Shown: positions 24,164 to 34,143 of the stretch, in pieces
Numbering within the stretch: the stretch's first letter is position 1
Layout of the letters: the number at the start of each line of letters is the position of its first letter
Assembly (NCBI RefSeq): GCF_016917755.1
Contig: NZ_CP070326.1
Coordinates: 2,914,001 to 2,978,000, forward strand
DNA from: Streptomyces noursei
Lineage (GTDB): Bacteria; Actinomycetota; Actinomycetes; Streptomycetales; Streptomycetaceae
DNA length: 64,000 nt
Direction of reading: 5' to 3'
Notes under the pieces: model-generated
Told to the model about the DNA's origin: nothing
The model's input: the letters and a program-made list of their open reading frames with translations, nothing else
Databases searched by the model: none
Made by a program: the position numbers and the translations under genes

Positions 24164-24481
24164 TCAGGACTCCTGGGTGATGGAGACGAGCACGTCGTCC
24201 CCTTCGATCTTTACGGGGTAAACGGGGACGGGGCGTGTCGCGGGGAGGCCGGACGGCTTGCCGGTGCGCAGGTCGAAACTGGAGCCGTGCAGCCAGCACT
24301 CGATCGCGCAGTCCTCGACCTCGCCCTCGGAGAGGGAGACGTTGGCGTGCGAGCAGATGTCGTTGATCGCGAACACCTCGCCCTCGGTGCGGACCAGCGA
24401 GATCGGCGTGCCGTCGATCTCCACCCTCTTGGGGGTGTCCTCCTCCAGCTCGCTCAGCGCGGCCACACGTACGTAGCTCAT
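24164..24481 (-). CDS. Rieske-type ferredoxin of the suf operon
   Basis: A 105-residue soluble Rieske ferredoxin (non-heme oxygenase ferredoxin subunit family). The [2Fe-2S] ligands are in ICSHANVSL and CWLHGSSFD. It is embedded between sufD and sufC, as in other actinobacterial suf operons, and overlaps the sufD stop (ATGA). It may donate electrons to cluster assembly; no partner oxygenase lies nearby. Confidence 0.93.
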   Translation of the reverse strand: MSYVRVAALSELEEDTPKRVEIDGTPISLVRTEGEVFAINDICSHANVSLSEGEVEDCAIECWLHGSSFDLRTGKPSGLPATRPVPVYPVKIEGDDVLVSITQES

Positions 24482-25665
24482 GCCGCGGACGCTTCCAGCT
24501 CGGCTTCGATCTTGTTCATCAGACGCTCCTCGACGTCCGGGAGACCGATCTGCTGGACCAGCTCGGCGAAGAAGCCGCGGACGACCAGACGGCGCGCCTC
24601 GTCGGCGGGGATACCCCGGGCCATCAGGTAGAACAGCTGCTCGTCGTCGAACCGGCCGGTCGCCGAGGCGTGGCCGGCGCCGACGATCTCGCCGGTCTCG
24701 ATCTCCAGGTTGGGCACCGAGTCGACCCGCGCGCCGTCGGTCAGGACGAGGTTGCGGTTGAGCTCGTAGGTGTCCGTGCCGGTGGCCGCCGCCTGGATCA
24801 GGACGTCGCCGATCCAGACCGCGTGCGCGTCCTGGCCCTGCAGCGCGCCCTTGTACGTCACGTGCGAGCGGCAGTTCGGGGTGTCGTGGTCCACGAACAG
24901 GCGGTGCTCCTGGTGCTGGCCCTGCTCGGTGAAGTACAGGCCGTAGAGCTCGGCCTCGGCGCCGGGGCCCGCGTAGTCGATCCGCGGGTGCAGGCGGACG
25001 AGGTCGCCGCCGAAGGTGACGACCACGGACTTGAAGGTGGCGTCCCGGCCGACCAGGGCGTTGTGCTGGCCGCAGTGGACGGCGGTGTCGTCCCAGTCCT
25101 GGACCGAGACCACGGTCAGCTTGGCGCTGTCGCCGAGGACGTAGTCGACGTTGGCGGCGAGCACGCCGTCACCGGTGTGGTCGATGACCACGACGGCCTC
25201 GGCGAACGCGCCCAGCTCGACGACCTGGTGGCCGAAGGCGGTGCCGCCCTCGCCGTGCACCCGGATCCGGATCGGCTCGGTGAGCACGGTCTCCTTGGGG
25301 ACGGTGACCACCGACGCCTTCTCGAACGCGCTGTACGCCTGGGCGGCGACCCGGTCCACCGGCTTGCCGGCCTTGCCGACCCGCGGGTCGTCGCGGTCGA
25401 CGAGCTCGTGGGTGACGCCCTCGGGCGCGGTGATGTCGACCTTCAGGTCGGGGCCGCCGGCGGTGGCGGTGCCGTCGTGCAGCCCGCGCAGCCGCGCCAG
25501 CGGCGTGAACCGCCATTCCTCCTCGCGGCCGTGCGGAACGGGGAAGTCCGCCACGTCGTAGGACGGCGGGGCGCTCATCCGGGTGGCGACGGTGGACTCC
25601 GCGGCCACCGCGATGGAGCCGGAGGTCGTGGAACCCGCCGGGATAGTCGTCTGAGCCTCAGCCAT
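24478..25665 (-). CDS. sufD: Fe-S cluster assembly protein SufD
   Basis: A 395-residue beta-helix scaffold subunit of SufBCD. The C-terminal conserved core includes ATGRFDDEQLFYLMARGIP and RRLVVRGFFAELVQQI. It is paired with sufB 60 nt upstream. ATG at 25665. Confidence 0.96.
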   Translation of the reverse strand: MAEAQTTIPAGSTTSGSIAVAAESTVATRMSAPPSYDVADFPVPHGREEEWRFTPLARLRGLHDGTATAGGPDLKVDITAPEGVTHELVDRDDPRVGKAGKPVDRVAAQAYSAFEKASVVTVPKETVLTEPIRIRVHGEGGTAFGHQVVELGAFAEAVVVIDHTGDGVLAANVDYVLGDSAKLTVVSVQDWDDTAVHCGQHNALVGRDATFKSVVVTFGGDLVRLHPRIDYAGPGAEAELYGLYFTEQGQHQEHRLFVDHDTPNCRSHVTYKGALQGQDAHAVWIGDVLIQAAATGTDTYELNRNLVLTDGARVDSVPNLEIETGEIVGAGHASATGRFDDEQLFYLMARGIPADEARRLVVRGFFAELVQQIGLPDVEERLMNKIEAELEASAA

Positions 25666-25725
25666 GGCTGTCGTCTAGCTCGCTTTCTGCGTTCTCAGGG
25701 AGTCGTTCGCTGCGTGGGGCCGGGG

Positions 25726-27143
<1,418 letters not shown>

Positions 27144-27147
<4 letters not shown>

Positions 27148-27962
27148 GCGGGGTTCCTCCCGGCCGTGCTAGCAGATGCTGTGGTGGTCTTTGTGGGGCG
27201 CTCACCAGTGCGGTGAGCTGCTTTGCCGGCACCGGCCTTCGGGATGAAGGTCGTGCACACCCCGTCGCCGTGGGCGATGGTGGCAAGGCGCTGTACATGG
27301 GTCCCGAGCAATAGGGAGAAGACCTCGGTCTCCGCCTCGCACAGCTGCGGGTACTGCTCGGCGACGTGGACGACCGGGCAGTGGTGCTGGCAGAGCTGCT
27401 CACCGAGCTGGGGATTGGGCGCACTGCGCGCCGTAGCAGCGTACCCGTCCGCGGTCAACGCCTTCGCAAGGGCCTGGGTGCGGGCCTCGGGCTCGGCGCC
27501 CTCGACCGCCTCTCGGTACCCCTCGGCCTGCGCGGCGAGCCGGGCACGGGCGAACGCGGCGACCGCCGCCTCGCCCTTGGTGCCGCCGCCCGCGCTCTGC
27601 GCGATCCAGCGCAGCGCGTCGGCGGCGAGGGCGTCGTACGCCTGGTCGAAGGCGTCCCGTCCGCAGTCGGTGAGGGCGAACGCCTTGGCCGGGCGGCCCC
27701 GGCCGCGCGCGCCGTAGACCCGCTTCTCGCGGGGCTCCACGACACCCTCGGCGACCAGCGCGTCCAGATGACGGCGGACGGCGGCCTGGGTCAGCTCCAG
27801 GCGGAGCGCCAGCTCGGCCGCGGTGGACGGGCCGTGGTCGAGGATGGAGCGGGCGACGCGGTTGCGGGTGCCGTGCTGATCGTCGTGCGCAGGGGCGGAC
27901 GGAACCGGGCCGGCGGTCTGCCGGGCCGATGGCCTCTTCCGATCCTCGCTCACGTTTTTCAC
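27144..27962 (-). CDS. sufR: Fe-S-sensing repressor SufR of the suf operon
   Basis: A 272-residue winged-helix regulator ([20 protein letters not shown], then [19 protein letters not shown]). Cysteines in [20 protein letters not shown] and DGVCTTF are the expected cluster ligands. In streptomycetes SufR with an intact cluster represses its own operon at CAAC-N6-GTTG, which is present at its start. The GTG at 27962 coincides with the predicted transcript 5' end, so the mRNA may be leaderless; a second in-frame GTG is at 27953. First gene of sufR-B-D-(ferredoxin)-C-S-U-T. Confidence 0.95.
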
Positions 27963-27975
27963 AACACCATTGTTG
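27962..27975. promoter_or_regulatory. SufR operator CAAC-N6-GTTG
   Basis: CAAC-ACCATT-GTTG exactly matches the SufR palindrome known from Streptomyces. It covers the predicted -10 element and touches the GTG start of sufR, so bound SufR would block RNA polymerase. Confidence 0.85.
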
Positions 27976-27998
27976 CGTAATTCGCCAAATCGATTCAA
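27970..27998 (-). promoter_or_regulatory. suf operon promoter
   Basis: Minus-strand -35 TTGAAT (27998-27993), 17-bp spacer, -10 CAACAA (27975-27970). The predicted start of transcription lies at about 27963, next to the sufR start codon. Confidence 0.55.
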
Positions 27999-28185
27999 GC
28001 CTGTACGGGATCACGGACCGGTGGCCTCCGTCACTAAGGGTTACCTAATTTCGGGGCTCCCGGTCACGCTCCGGAACCGCCGCCGGCCACCCGGGAGGCC
28101 CGCCGGCGGAACCGCACGGAACGGCTCCCGGACAGCTTCCGGCCCCCGCTCCCGGCGCCCCCGCCCGCTCCGTAGACTGCCCGGC

Positions 28186-29148
28186 ATGCCCAGCACCTCC
28201 CCGGGGGACGCCCCCCGCTCGCCCGGCCGCGAGCCTGCCGTCGAGGTCGTCGGCCTGGTCAAGCGGTACGGGTCCAAGACCGCCGTGGACGGGCTCGACC
28301 TCACCGTCGCACGCGGCACCGTGACCGCCGTCCTCGGCCCCAACGGCGCCGGGAAGACCACCACCGTCGAGACCTGCGAAGGCTATCGGCGCCCGGACGC
28401 CGGTCAGGTCCGCGTCCTGGGACTGGACCCGGTCGCCGACGCCGCGGCGCTGCGCCCCCGGATCGGCGTGCTGCTCCAGTCGGGTGGGGTCTACCCCGGA
28501 GCCCGGGCCGAGGAGATGCTGCGGCACACCGCCACCCTCCACTCCCACCCCCTCGACGTGGTCACGCTAATGGAACGGCTGGGCCTGGGCAGCTGCGGAC
28601 GGACGCCCTACCGGCGGCTGTCCGGCGGCCAGCAGCAGCGGCTCGCCCTGGCGATGGCCGTGGTCGGCCGCCCCGAGCTGGTGTTCCTGGACGAGCCGAC
28701 CGCCGGCCTCGACCCGCAGGCCCGCCGCGCCACCTGGGACCTCGTCCGGGAGCTGCGCGCCGACGGCGTCAGCGTGGTGCTGACCACCCACTTCATGGAC
28801 GAGGCCGAGCAGCTCGCCGACGACGTCGCGATCATCGACGGCGGGAAGGTCGTCGCCCAGGGCAGCCCGGAGGAGCTGTGCAAGGGCGGCGCCGAGAACA
28901 GCCTGCGCTTCACCGGCCGGCCCGGGCTGGACGTCGCCTCGCTCCTCAAGGCGCTGCCGGCCGACAGCGCCGCCGCCGAGCTGACCGCCGGCATCTACCG
29001 CGTCCAGGGCCGGATCGACCCGCAGCTGCTGGCCACCGTGACCTCCTGGTGCGCACAGAACGGCGTGATGCCCGACGCGATAGCCGTCGAGCGCCACACC
29101 CTGGAGGACGTCTTTCTCGAGCTCACCGGTAAGGAGCTGCGCGCATGA
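28186..29148 (+). CDS. ABC transporter ATP-binding protein (DrrA-like exporter)
   Basis: A 320-residue ABC-2 exporter ATPase. Walker A is GPNGAGKTTTVETCEGYRRP, signature LSGGQQQRLALAM, Walker B LVFLDEPTAGLDPQA, switch His TTHFMDEAEQL. The 80-residue C-terminal extension is the DrrA-like regulatory domain. It is divergent from sufR and coupled to the permease gene (ATGA). Position between suf and heme A synthesis suggests a role linked to heme or metal handling; the substrate is unknown. Confidence 0.93.
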   Translation: MPSTSPGDAPRSPGREPAVEVVGLVKRYGSKTAVDGLDLTVARGTVTAVLGPNGAGKTTTVETCEGYRRPDAGQVRVLGLDPVADAAALRPRIGVLLQSGGVYPGARAEEMLRHTATLHSHPLDVVTLMERLGLGSCGRTPYRRLSGGQQQRLALAMAVVGRPELVFLDEPTAGLDPQARRATWDLVRELRADGVSVVLTTHFMDEAEQLADDVAIIDGGKVVAQGSPEELCKGGAENSLRFTGRPGLDVASLLKALPADSAAAELTAGIYRVQGRIDPQLLATVTSWCAQNGVMPDAIAVERHTLEDVFLELTGKELRA

Positions 29149-29933
29149 CCACCGCGAGCGGTACGTTCGCCCCCCGGCCCGGCGCGGCCCCGCTGCCCAG
29201 GATGATCCGCGCGCAGGCCGCCCTGGAGACCAGGATGCTGCTGCGCAACGGCGAGCAGCTGCTGCTGACCGTCATCATCCCGACGCTGCTGCTGGTGCTG
29301 TTCTCCGCCGTCCGCATCATCGACACCGGCGCCGGCAGGTCGGTGGACTTCCTCACGCCGGGCGTGCTGGGGCTGGCCGTGATGTCCACGGCGTTCACCG
29401 GCCAGGCCATCGCCACCGGATTCGAGCGGCGCTACGGCGTCCTCAAGCGGCTGGCCGCCTCGCCGCTGCCGCGCTGGGGGCTGATGACCGCGAAGACCTG
29501 CGCGGTGCTGGTCACCGAGGTCCTCCAGGTCGTCCTGCTGACCGTGGTCGCCCTGGCGCTGGGCTGGTCCCCGCAGGGCGCCGCGTCCCTCTCCGGCGTG
29601 GCCTCCGTGGTCCTGCTGCTCCTGTTGGGCACCGCCGCGTTCTCCGGTCTGGGCCTGCTGATGGCCGGCACCCTCAAGGCCGAGGCCACCCTGGCCGCCG
29701 CCAACCTGGTCTTCCTGCTGCTGCTCGTCGGCGGCGGGGTGATCGCCCCGCTGGCGAAGTTCCCGGCCGCGGCCCAGCAGGTGCTCCAGTTCCTGCCGAT
29801 CTCCGCGCTCTCGGACGGCCTGCGGGAGGTGCTCCAGCACGGGGCCGGGGTGCCCTGGGCGGACCTCGGGATCCTGGCGGCCTGGGCCGTCCTGGGGCTG
29901 GGCGCGGCGGCGAAGTTCTTCCGCTGGGAGTGA
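29145..29933 (+). CDS. ABC-2 type transporter permease
   Basis: A 262-residue membrane protein with six hydrophobic segments, including LLLTVIIPTLLLVLFSAV and LNLVFLLLLVG-like helices, and the ABC-2 signature LPISALSDGLREVL near the C-terminus. The ATG overlaps the stop of the ATPase gene. It forms the exporter with the preceding gene. Confidence 0.92.
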   Translation: MTTASGTFAPRPGAAPLPRMIRAQAALETRMLLRNGEQLLLTVIIPTLLLVLFSAVRIIDTGAGRSVDFLTPGVLGLAVMSTAFTGQAIATGFERRYGVLKRLAASPLPRWGLMTAKTCAVLVTEVLQVVLLTVVALALGWSPQGAASLSGVASVVLLLLLGTAAFSGLGLLMAGTLKAEATLAAANLVFLLLLVGGGVIAPLAKFPAAAQQVLQFLPISALSDGLREVLQHGAGVPWADLGILAAWAVLGLGAAAKFFRWE

Positions 29934-30008
29934 CCCCGCCGCCCGCCGGACCGGCCGGAACGCCGCAAACCCGACCCTCGTGAAAACGCGCACAAGCCGC
30001 CGCCTACG

Positions 30009-31010
30009 ATGACTCCCGTGCCGAACACGCTGAATCCCTTTGAGCTGATCGCCCGCCGCTGGCAGCCCTCCGCGCGCTTCGTCGAGCGGGCGGCGCTCGC
30101 CACCGTCGTGATGGCCGTGGTCATCGTCGTGACCGGTGGTGCGGTCCGGCTGACCGAGTCCGGGCTGGGCTGCTCGACGTGGCCCCAGTGCACGCCGGAC
30201 AGCCTCACCCCGACCGCCGAGATGGGCATCCACGGCCTCATCGAGTTCGGCAACCGCCTGCTGACCTACGTCCTGTGCGCCTTCATCGGGCTGTTCATCG
30301 TGGCGGCACGGGCCCGCGCACCGCGCCGCCACTCGCTCACCCGGCTCGGCTGGGCGCAGTTCTGGATCGTGATGGGCAACGCGGTCTGGGGCGGCATCGT
30401 CGTGCTCACCGGCCTGAACCCGTACCTCGTCGCCGCGCACTTCCTGCTCACCAGCGCCCTGTTGACGGTCTGTGTGCTGTCCTGGCAGCGCGCCAAGGAG
30501 GGCGACGGGGAGCCGCGCGACCTGGTCTCCCCCGCGGTCCGGCAGCTCTCCTGGGTGCTGGTGGTCGCGGTGGCCGCGCTGACGGTGATCGGCACCGTCG
30601 TCACCGGCACCGGTCCGCACGCGGGCGACGCCCGCAAGGTCCACCGCATCCCGCTGGACTGGCAGGAGGTGACCCAGCTCCACGTCGACTTCGTCTACAT
30701 CGTCGTCGGGCTGACCGTCGCCCTGTTCTTCACCCTGCGCGCGGTCAAGGCGCCGCCGGCCCCGCGCCGCGCCGCCCTGGCCCTGTTCGCCACCCTCGCC
30801 TTCCAGGGCGTCGTCGGCTACGTCCAGTACTTCCTGAGCCTGCCGACGCTGGTCGTCGGACTGCACATGTTCGGCTCGACGCTGGTCTGGATCGCGGTGC
30901 TGCGGGTCTTCCTCACCCTGCGCGACCGCGGCCCGGTGCCCGCCGCGCCGGACGCACTCGTCGACGGCGAGGCCGCAGAGGCCCGACCGGCCGCCACCAC
31001 CGCGGCCTAG
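30009..31010 (+). CDS. ctaA: Heme A synthase
   Basis: Membrane monooxygenase that converts heme O to heme A for cytochrome c oxidase. It has 333 residues and eight transmembrane helices. The four heme-ligand histidines are in IHGLIEFGNRL, VAAHFLLTS, TQLHVDFVYI and VGLHMFGSTLVW. The conserved extracellular Cys pair is GLGCSTWPQC. ATG 30009 and GTG 30018 are both possible starts. ctaB, the previous pathway step, lies 1.7 kb away on the other strand. Confidence 0.95.
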   Translation: MTPVPNTLNPFELIARRWQPSARFVERAALATVVMAVVIVVTGGAVRLTESGLGCSTWPQCTPDSLTPTAEMGIHGLIEFGNRLLTYVLCAFIGLFIVAARARAPRRHSLTRLGWAQFWIVMGNAVWGGIVVLTGLNPYLVAAHFLLTSALLTVCVLSWQRAKEGDGEPRDLVSPAVRQLSWVLVVAVAALTVIGTVVTGTGPHAGDARKVHRIPLDWQEVTQLHVDFVYIVVGLTVALFFTLRAVKAPPAPRRAALALFATLAFQGVVGYVQYFLSLPTLVVGLHMFGSTLVWIAVLRVFLTLRDRGPVPAAPDALVDGEAAEARPAATTAA

Positions 31011-31016
31011 CAACAC

Positions 31017-32066
31017 CTACGCCGCGGAGGCCAGTCCGTAGACCCGGCGGGCGGTGCCGGAGCCGACCATCTCGGCGATCCGCCGCCCGTCCGCCGGGGC
31101 GCACAGCCCCTCGGCGGTCCACTCCCCCACGACGCGATCCATGGCCCGCCGGAAGAGCCGGGCCGCGGTGACGTAGAGCTCGGGCAGCCCGCGCGCCCCC
31201 GAGGAGAACAACAGCTTGCCGAACGGCGCCTGGCCCAGCGTCTCCTCGGGACACGGGCCGACGTCCGCGTAGACGTGGGCGTGCACGGCGGCCAGTTGCG
31301 CGGCCCGCCGGTGGTGCGGGGCCTGGGGCAGCAGAACGAGATCGGAGCCGGAACCGAGCCCGGCGGTGGCCCGCAGGAAGTCCGCCAACGGCTGCGGATC
31401 GGCGCAGTGCAGCTGCACCGGGAGCCCGGTCGCCACCGCGCTCCACAACAGGTGCCGGACGAGCGCGGGCTCCGCCAGCGGCTCCCCCGGGCGACGATCG
31501 CGCAGCCAGCGGTCCGCGGCGCGCCGCACCGCGCCCGCATCGGGCGCCCACCCCTCGCAGTACGTGCCCCCGCAGGCGAAGGCGGTCGCGTGCTGGGCGG
31601 CGGAGTAGAGGGCCTCGGCGGTGTAGCCGAGGAAGGCGTCGACACTGCCGGAGGTGTCGGCGACCTGTTCGGCGAGCGGTTCGAGCCGGACGACCTCGTG
31701 GGCGCGGGCATCGGCGGCATCGGCGAGTTCGGCGGCGGACGTCAGACCGCCGGGGGCACCGGACTCCACCAGGAAGGTCTCGATGCCGGCGCCGCGGAGC
31801 AACATCCGGCCCGCGTGGAAGGCGCCCACCTCGCGCCGTCGGGCCAGATAGCGCACCGGCGCGCAGTGCGGCTCCAGGCCGAGCAGGGGCGGGCACCAGC
31901 GGCGTATCGCGAGACCGGTGCGGGTCTCGAAGTGGCTGGTGCCCGCGGGGGCCGGGCCCCGGGCCCCGGCCGCGGCGCCCAGTTGGGCCTCGAAGGAACC
32001 GAGGCCCAGTTCACCGTGGACGGCACCGTGACTGTGCTGGTCGATGAGCGGGGGGAGTGTGTCCAT
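31017..32066 (-). CDS. Amidohydrolase-superfamily protein
   Basis: A 349-residue TIM-barrel amidohydrolase-like protein. The metal motif HxH is in LIDQHSHGAVHG, a second His is in LPVQLHCADPQP, and PFGKLLFSSGARGLPELYV near the C-terminus resembles the family's final strand. Related proteins act on carboxylates or amides (amidohydrolase 2); substrate unknown. It is convergent with ctaA, with only 6 nt between the stops. Confidence 0.85.
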   Translation of the reverse strand: MDTLPPLIDQHSHGAVHGELGLGSFEAQLGAAAGARGPAPAGTSHFETRTGLAIRRWCPPLLGLEPHCAPVRYLARRREVGAFHAGRMLLRGAGIETFLVESGAPGGLTSAAELADAADARAHEVVRLEPLAEQVADTSGSVDAFLGYTAEALYSAAQHATAFACGGTYCEGWAPDAGAVRRAADRWLRDRRPGEPLAEPALVRHLLWSAVATGLPVQLHCADPQPLADFLRATAGLGSGSDLVLLPQAPHHRRAAQLAAVHAHVYADVGPCPEETLGQAPFGKLLFSSGARGLPELYVTAARLFRRAMDRVVGEWTAEGLCAPADGRRIAEMVGSGTARRVYGLASAA

Positions 32067-32196
32067 CCGCCCCTCCTCGCCGTCGGCCCGCCGGGCGTGG
32101 CCGGTCCACCGCGCCTGGTGAGCTTAACGGGCGAGCGGGTGGTGAGGTAGCGGGCGATGCGCCCCGGCGCACGGCACCGGGGCGGGCCCGCGGGCC

Positions 32197-32574
32197 TCAG
32201 GCGTTGGCCGGGCCGCCCAGCTGGAGGCCGGCCATCCGCGACCACTCGTAGCGGCCGGTGCGGACCTTGGCGGCCAACTCGCCGTCGAAGTCGTCCTGGA
32301 GGGCGATGCCCGCCTGCTCGGTGGCCTTCTTGGCGGCGAGGTAGCTGTCCGCGACCAGATTGCCCCACTCGCCGTTGGCGCCGACCAGGGCGATCCGGGT
32401 GCGGCCGCGGCCGATGTGGGCGAGCTGGCCCTCGGCGCTGCCGCCGTGGCTGCTCGCGAAGGAACGGATCTGCCGGGCGAGCCGGGCCGCCTGCTTGTCG
32501 GCCCGCTTCTGCGCCGGCGTCGCGGCGGCCGCGCCGCCCGCCGCCTGCTCGTCAGCCTGCTGGGTGTCTGCCAT
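32197..32574 (-). CDS. Conserved hypothetical protein
   Basis: A 125-residue soluble protein recognised only as a conserved streptomycete hypothetical. The first 45 residues are Ala/Gln/Lys-rich and probably unstructured. The rest (EGQLAHIGRGRTRIALVG, GEWGNLVADSYLAAKKATEQ, YEWSRMAGLQLGG) is well conserved in appearance. An ATG three codons upstream (32583) is also possible. It follows ctaB on the same strand after a terminator-like hairpin. Confidence 0.8.
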   Translation of the reverse strand: MADTQQADEQAAGGAAAATPAQKRADKQAARLARQIRSFASSHGGSAEGQLAHIGRGRTRIALVGANGEWGNLVADSYLAAKKATEQAGIALQDDFDGELAAKVRTGRYEWSRMAGLQLGGPANA

Positions 32575-32624
32575 GGTCAGCATGTTACCCACCGGTACCG
32601 CCTTTGTGGGGGTGATCCGCCACA

Positions 32625-32656
32625 CCTCCCGTCGCCACCCGAAGGGGGACGGGAGG
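32625..32656 (-). terminator. ctaB terminator
   Basis: A 9-bp perfect stem CCTCCCGTC/GACGGGAGG with a 14-nt loop, starting 13 nt past the ctaB stop. Confidence 0.5.
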
Positions 32657-32668
32657 CGACGGCAGCTC

Positions 32669-33619
32669 CTAGCGCAGGAAGGGGTCCACCGCGACGGCGA
32701 CGAACAGCAGCGACACATAGGTGATGGACCAGTGGAACAGCCGCATCTCCTTGAGCTTGGCCCCGGTGAGGCCGGCCTTGGCGCGGACCTGGAGGGCGTG
32801 CGCCTCCCACAGCCAGAACGCGCCGCAGGCGACCGCGACCCCGGTGTAGAACCAGCCGGTGTAGCCCAGCGGCTGGAGCAGCAGCGAGACCCCGACCATC
32901 ACCCAGCTGTAGAGGACGATCTGTCGGGCGACGACCTTGTTGCCCGCCACCGCCGGCAGCATCGGCACGCCGACCCGCTTGTAGTCCTCCGTGACCTTCA
33001 TCGACAGCGGCCAGTAATGCGGCGGCGTCCAGAAGAAGATGACGAGGAAGAGGATGAAGGAGGCCCAGGAGACGGTGTTGGTCACCGAGGACCAGCCGAT
33101 GAAGACGGGCATGCAGCCCGCGATGCCGCCCCAGACGATGTTCTGCGTCGTCCGCCGCTTGAGGATCATCGTGTAGACGACGACGTAGAAGAGCAGCGCC
33201 CCGAGGGAGAGCATCGCCGACAGCGGGTTGACGAGGTACCAGAACCACGCCGTGGAACCGACCGCGAGGACGGTGGCGAAGACCAGGCACTCGCGCGGCG
33301 AGACCATGCCGGTCACCAGCGGGCGCTGGGAGGTGCGGTCCATCATCGCGTCGATGTCGCGGTCGAGGTACATGTTGTACGCCGCGGCACCGCCGGCGGA
33401 CAGGTAGCCGCCGATGCAGGTGGCCAGCACCAGCCACAGGTCCGGCACTCCGCCGGCCGCCAGGAACATCACCGGCACCGTCGTCATCAACAACAGTTCG
33501 ATGACCCGCGGCTTGGTCAGCGCGATGAACGCCTTGACGCGGGCCCCGAACGGCCGGTTACCGGGACTCCCGGGGACCTGAGAGAGCCCCCCCGCAGGAC
33601 GGGTTTCGACGGCCGTCAC
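32669..33619 (-). CDS. ctaB: Protoheme IX farnesyltransferase (heme O synthase)
   Basis: UbiA-superfamily prenyltransferase that adds farnesyl to protoheme. It has 316 residues and eight or nine transmembrane helices. The two Asp-rich loops are [20 protein letters not shown] and [14 protein letters not shown]. The GTG at 33619 has AGGGG upstream; another GTG two codons earlier (33625) is possible. Divergent from the transketolase operon. Confidence 0.95.
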   Translation of the reverse strand: MTAVETRPAGGLSQVPGSPGNRPFGARVKAFIALTKPRVIELLLMTTVPVMFLAAGGVPDLWLVLATCIGGYLSAGGAAAYNMYLDRDIDAMMDRTSQRPLVTGMVSPRECLVFATVLAVGSTAWFWYLVNPLSAMLSLGALLFYVVVYTMILKRRTTQNIVWGGIAGCMPVFIGWSSVTNTVSWASFILFLVIFFWTPPHYWPLSMKVTEDYKRVGVPMLPAVAGNKVVARQIVLYSWVMVGVSLLLQPLGYTGWFYTGVAVACGAFWLWEAHALQVRAKAGLTGAKLKEMRLFHWSITYVSLLFVAVAVDPFLR

Positions 33620-34143
33620 GCACACCCCTGGAAGTAACGTCTGCGGCCTGAGCCGCGGAGATAAGGCCAGCAAGCTCCGCCGGCAGTGAACACCCGGTAA
33701 AGGCTTGCGCTTACCACGCCACTTTAGACGTTGGCCATACGGCGGCTCTCGCGGGGGTGGGGTCGTGTTGGGCGCCCGGCCGCGGGCCGGCGGCGGCGAC
33801 ATTCCAGGCGGGCCCGGCGGCGGTTGGTCCTGAGCTTTCCCGGCCCGTTCACCCGGCGTTCGGGAGGCGGAGGCGCTCGGGGCCCGGCAGTCTGGTGCGT
33901 AGGGCGCGACCCGACGCCAGGAATGCCCCGAGCGCCGCTTTAGTTGCCCTAAGCGATAGATGATCCCGCGACAGCGACACCGTCCACCGAGTGAGCGCCA
34001 GGACCGCCGACTGAGCACCGGCTGAGCGCCGAAATCGCCGACTGAGCGTCGAAAAGGCGGGCGCATTCGCGGGGGTAGGCTCGACACCGCCTGGGCGGAC
34101 ATGCCGTCCGCGTTCGACATGTGGAGAGGAGCCCTGACTCAGG
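33620..34143. other. Divergent regulatory region of ctaB and the tkt operon
   Basis: 524 bases without a convincing gene. It contains a possible ctaB -10 TAAAGT (33726-33721, minus) and a possible tkt -10 TAGGCT (34076-34081). Four loose copies of a CTGAGC-containing motif (for example GACTGAGCACCG and GGCTGAGCGCCG) lie at about 33990-34050, just upstream of the latter. The motif could be a regulator site. Short open frames here lack ribosome binding sites. Confidence 0.5.

Noticed and set aside
24164..24481. Rieske ferredoxin as part of an aromatic dioxygenase system
   Set aside because: No oxygenase or reductase genes are near; it overlaps sufD and precedes sufC, so it belongs to the suf operon.
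28035..28048. Possible iron box (TAAGGGTTACCTAA) upstream of the ABC exporter
   Set aside because: Only one half resembles the IdeR/DmdR consensus; the other half and the spacing do not fit.
33985..34055. Array-like CTGAGC repeats, considered as a CRISPR remnant
   Set aside because: Units are about 12 nt, degenerate and unevenly spaced, without spacers or cas genes.
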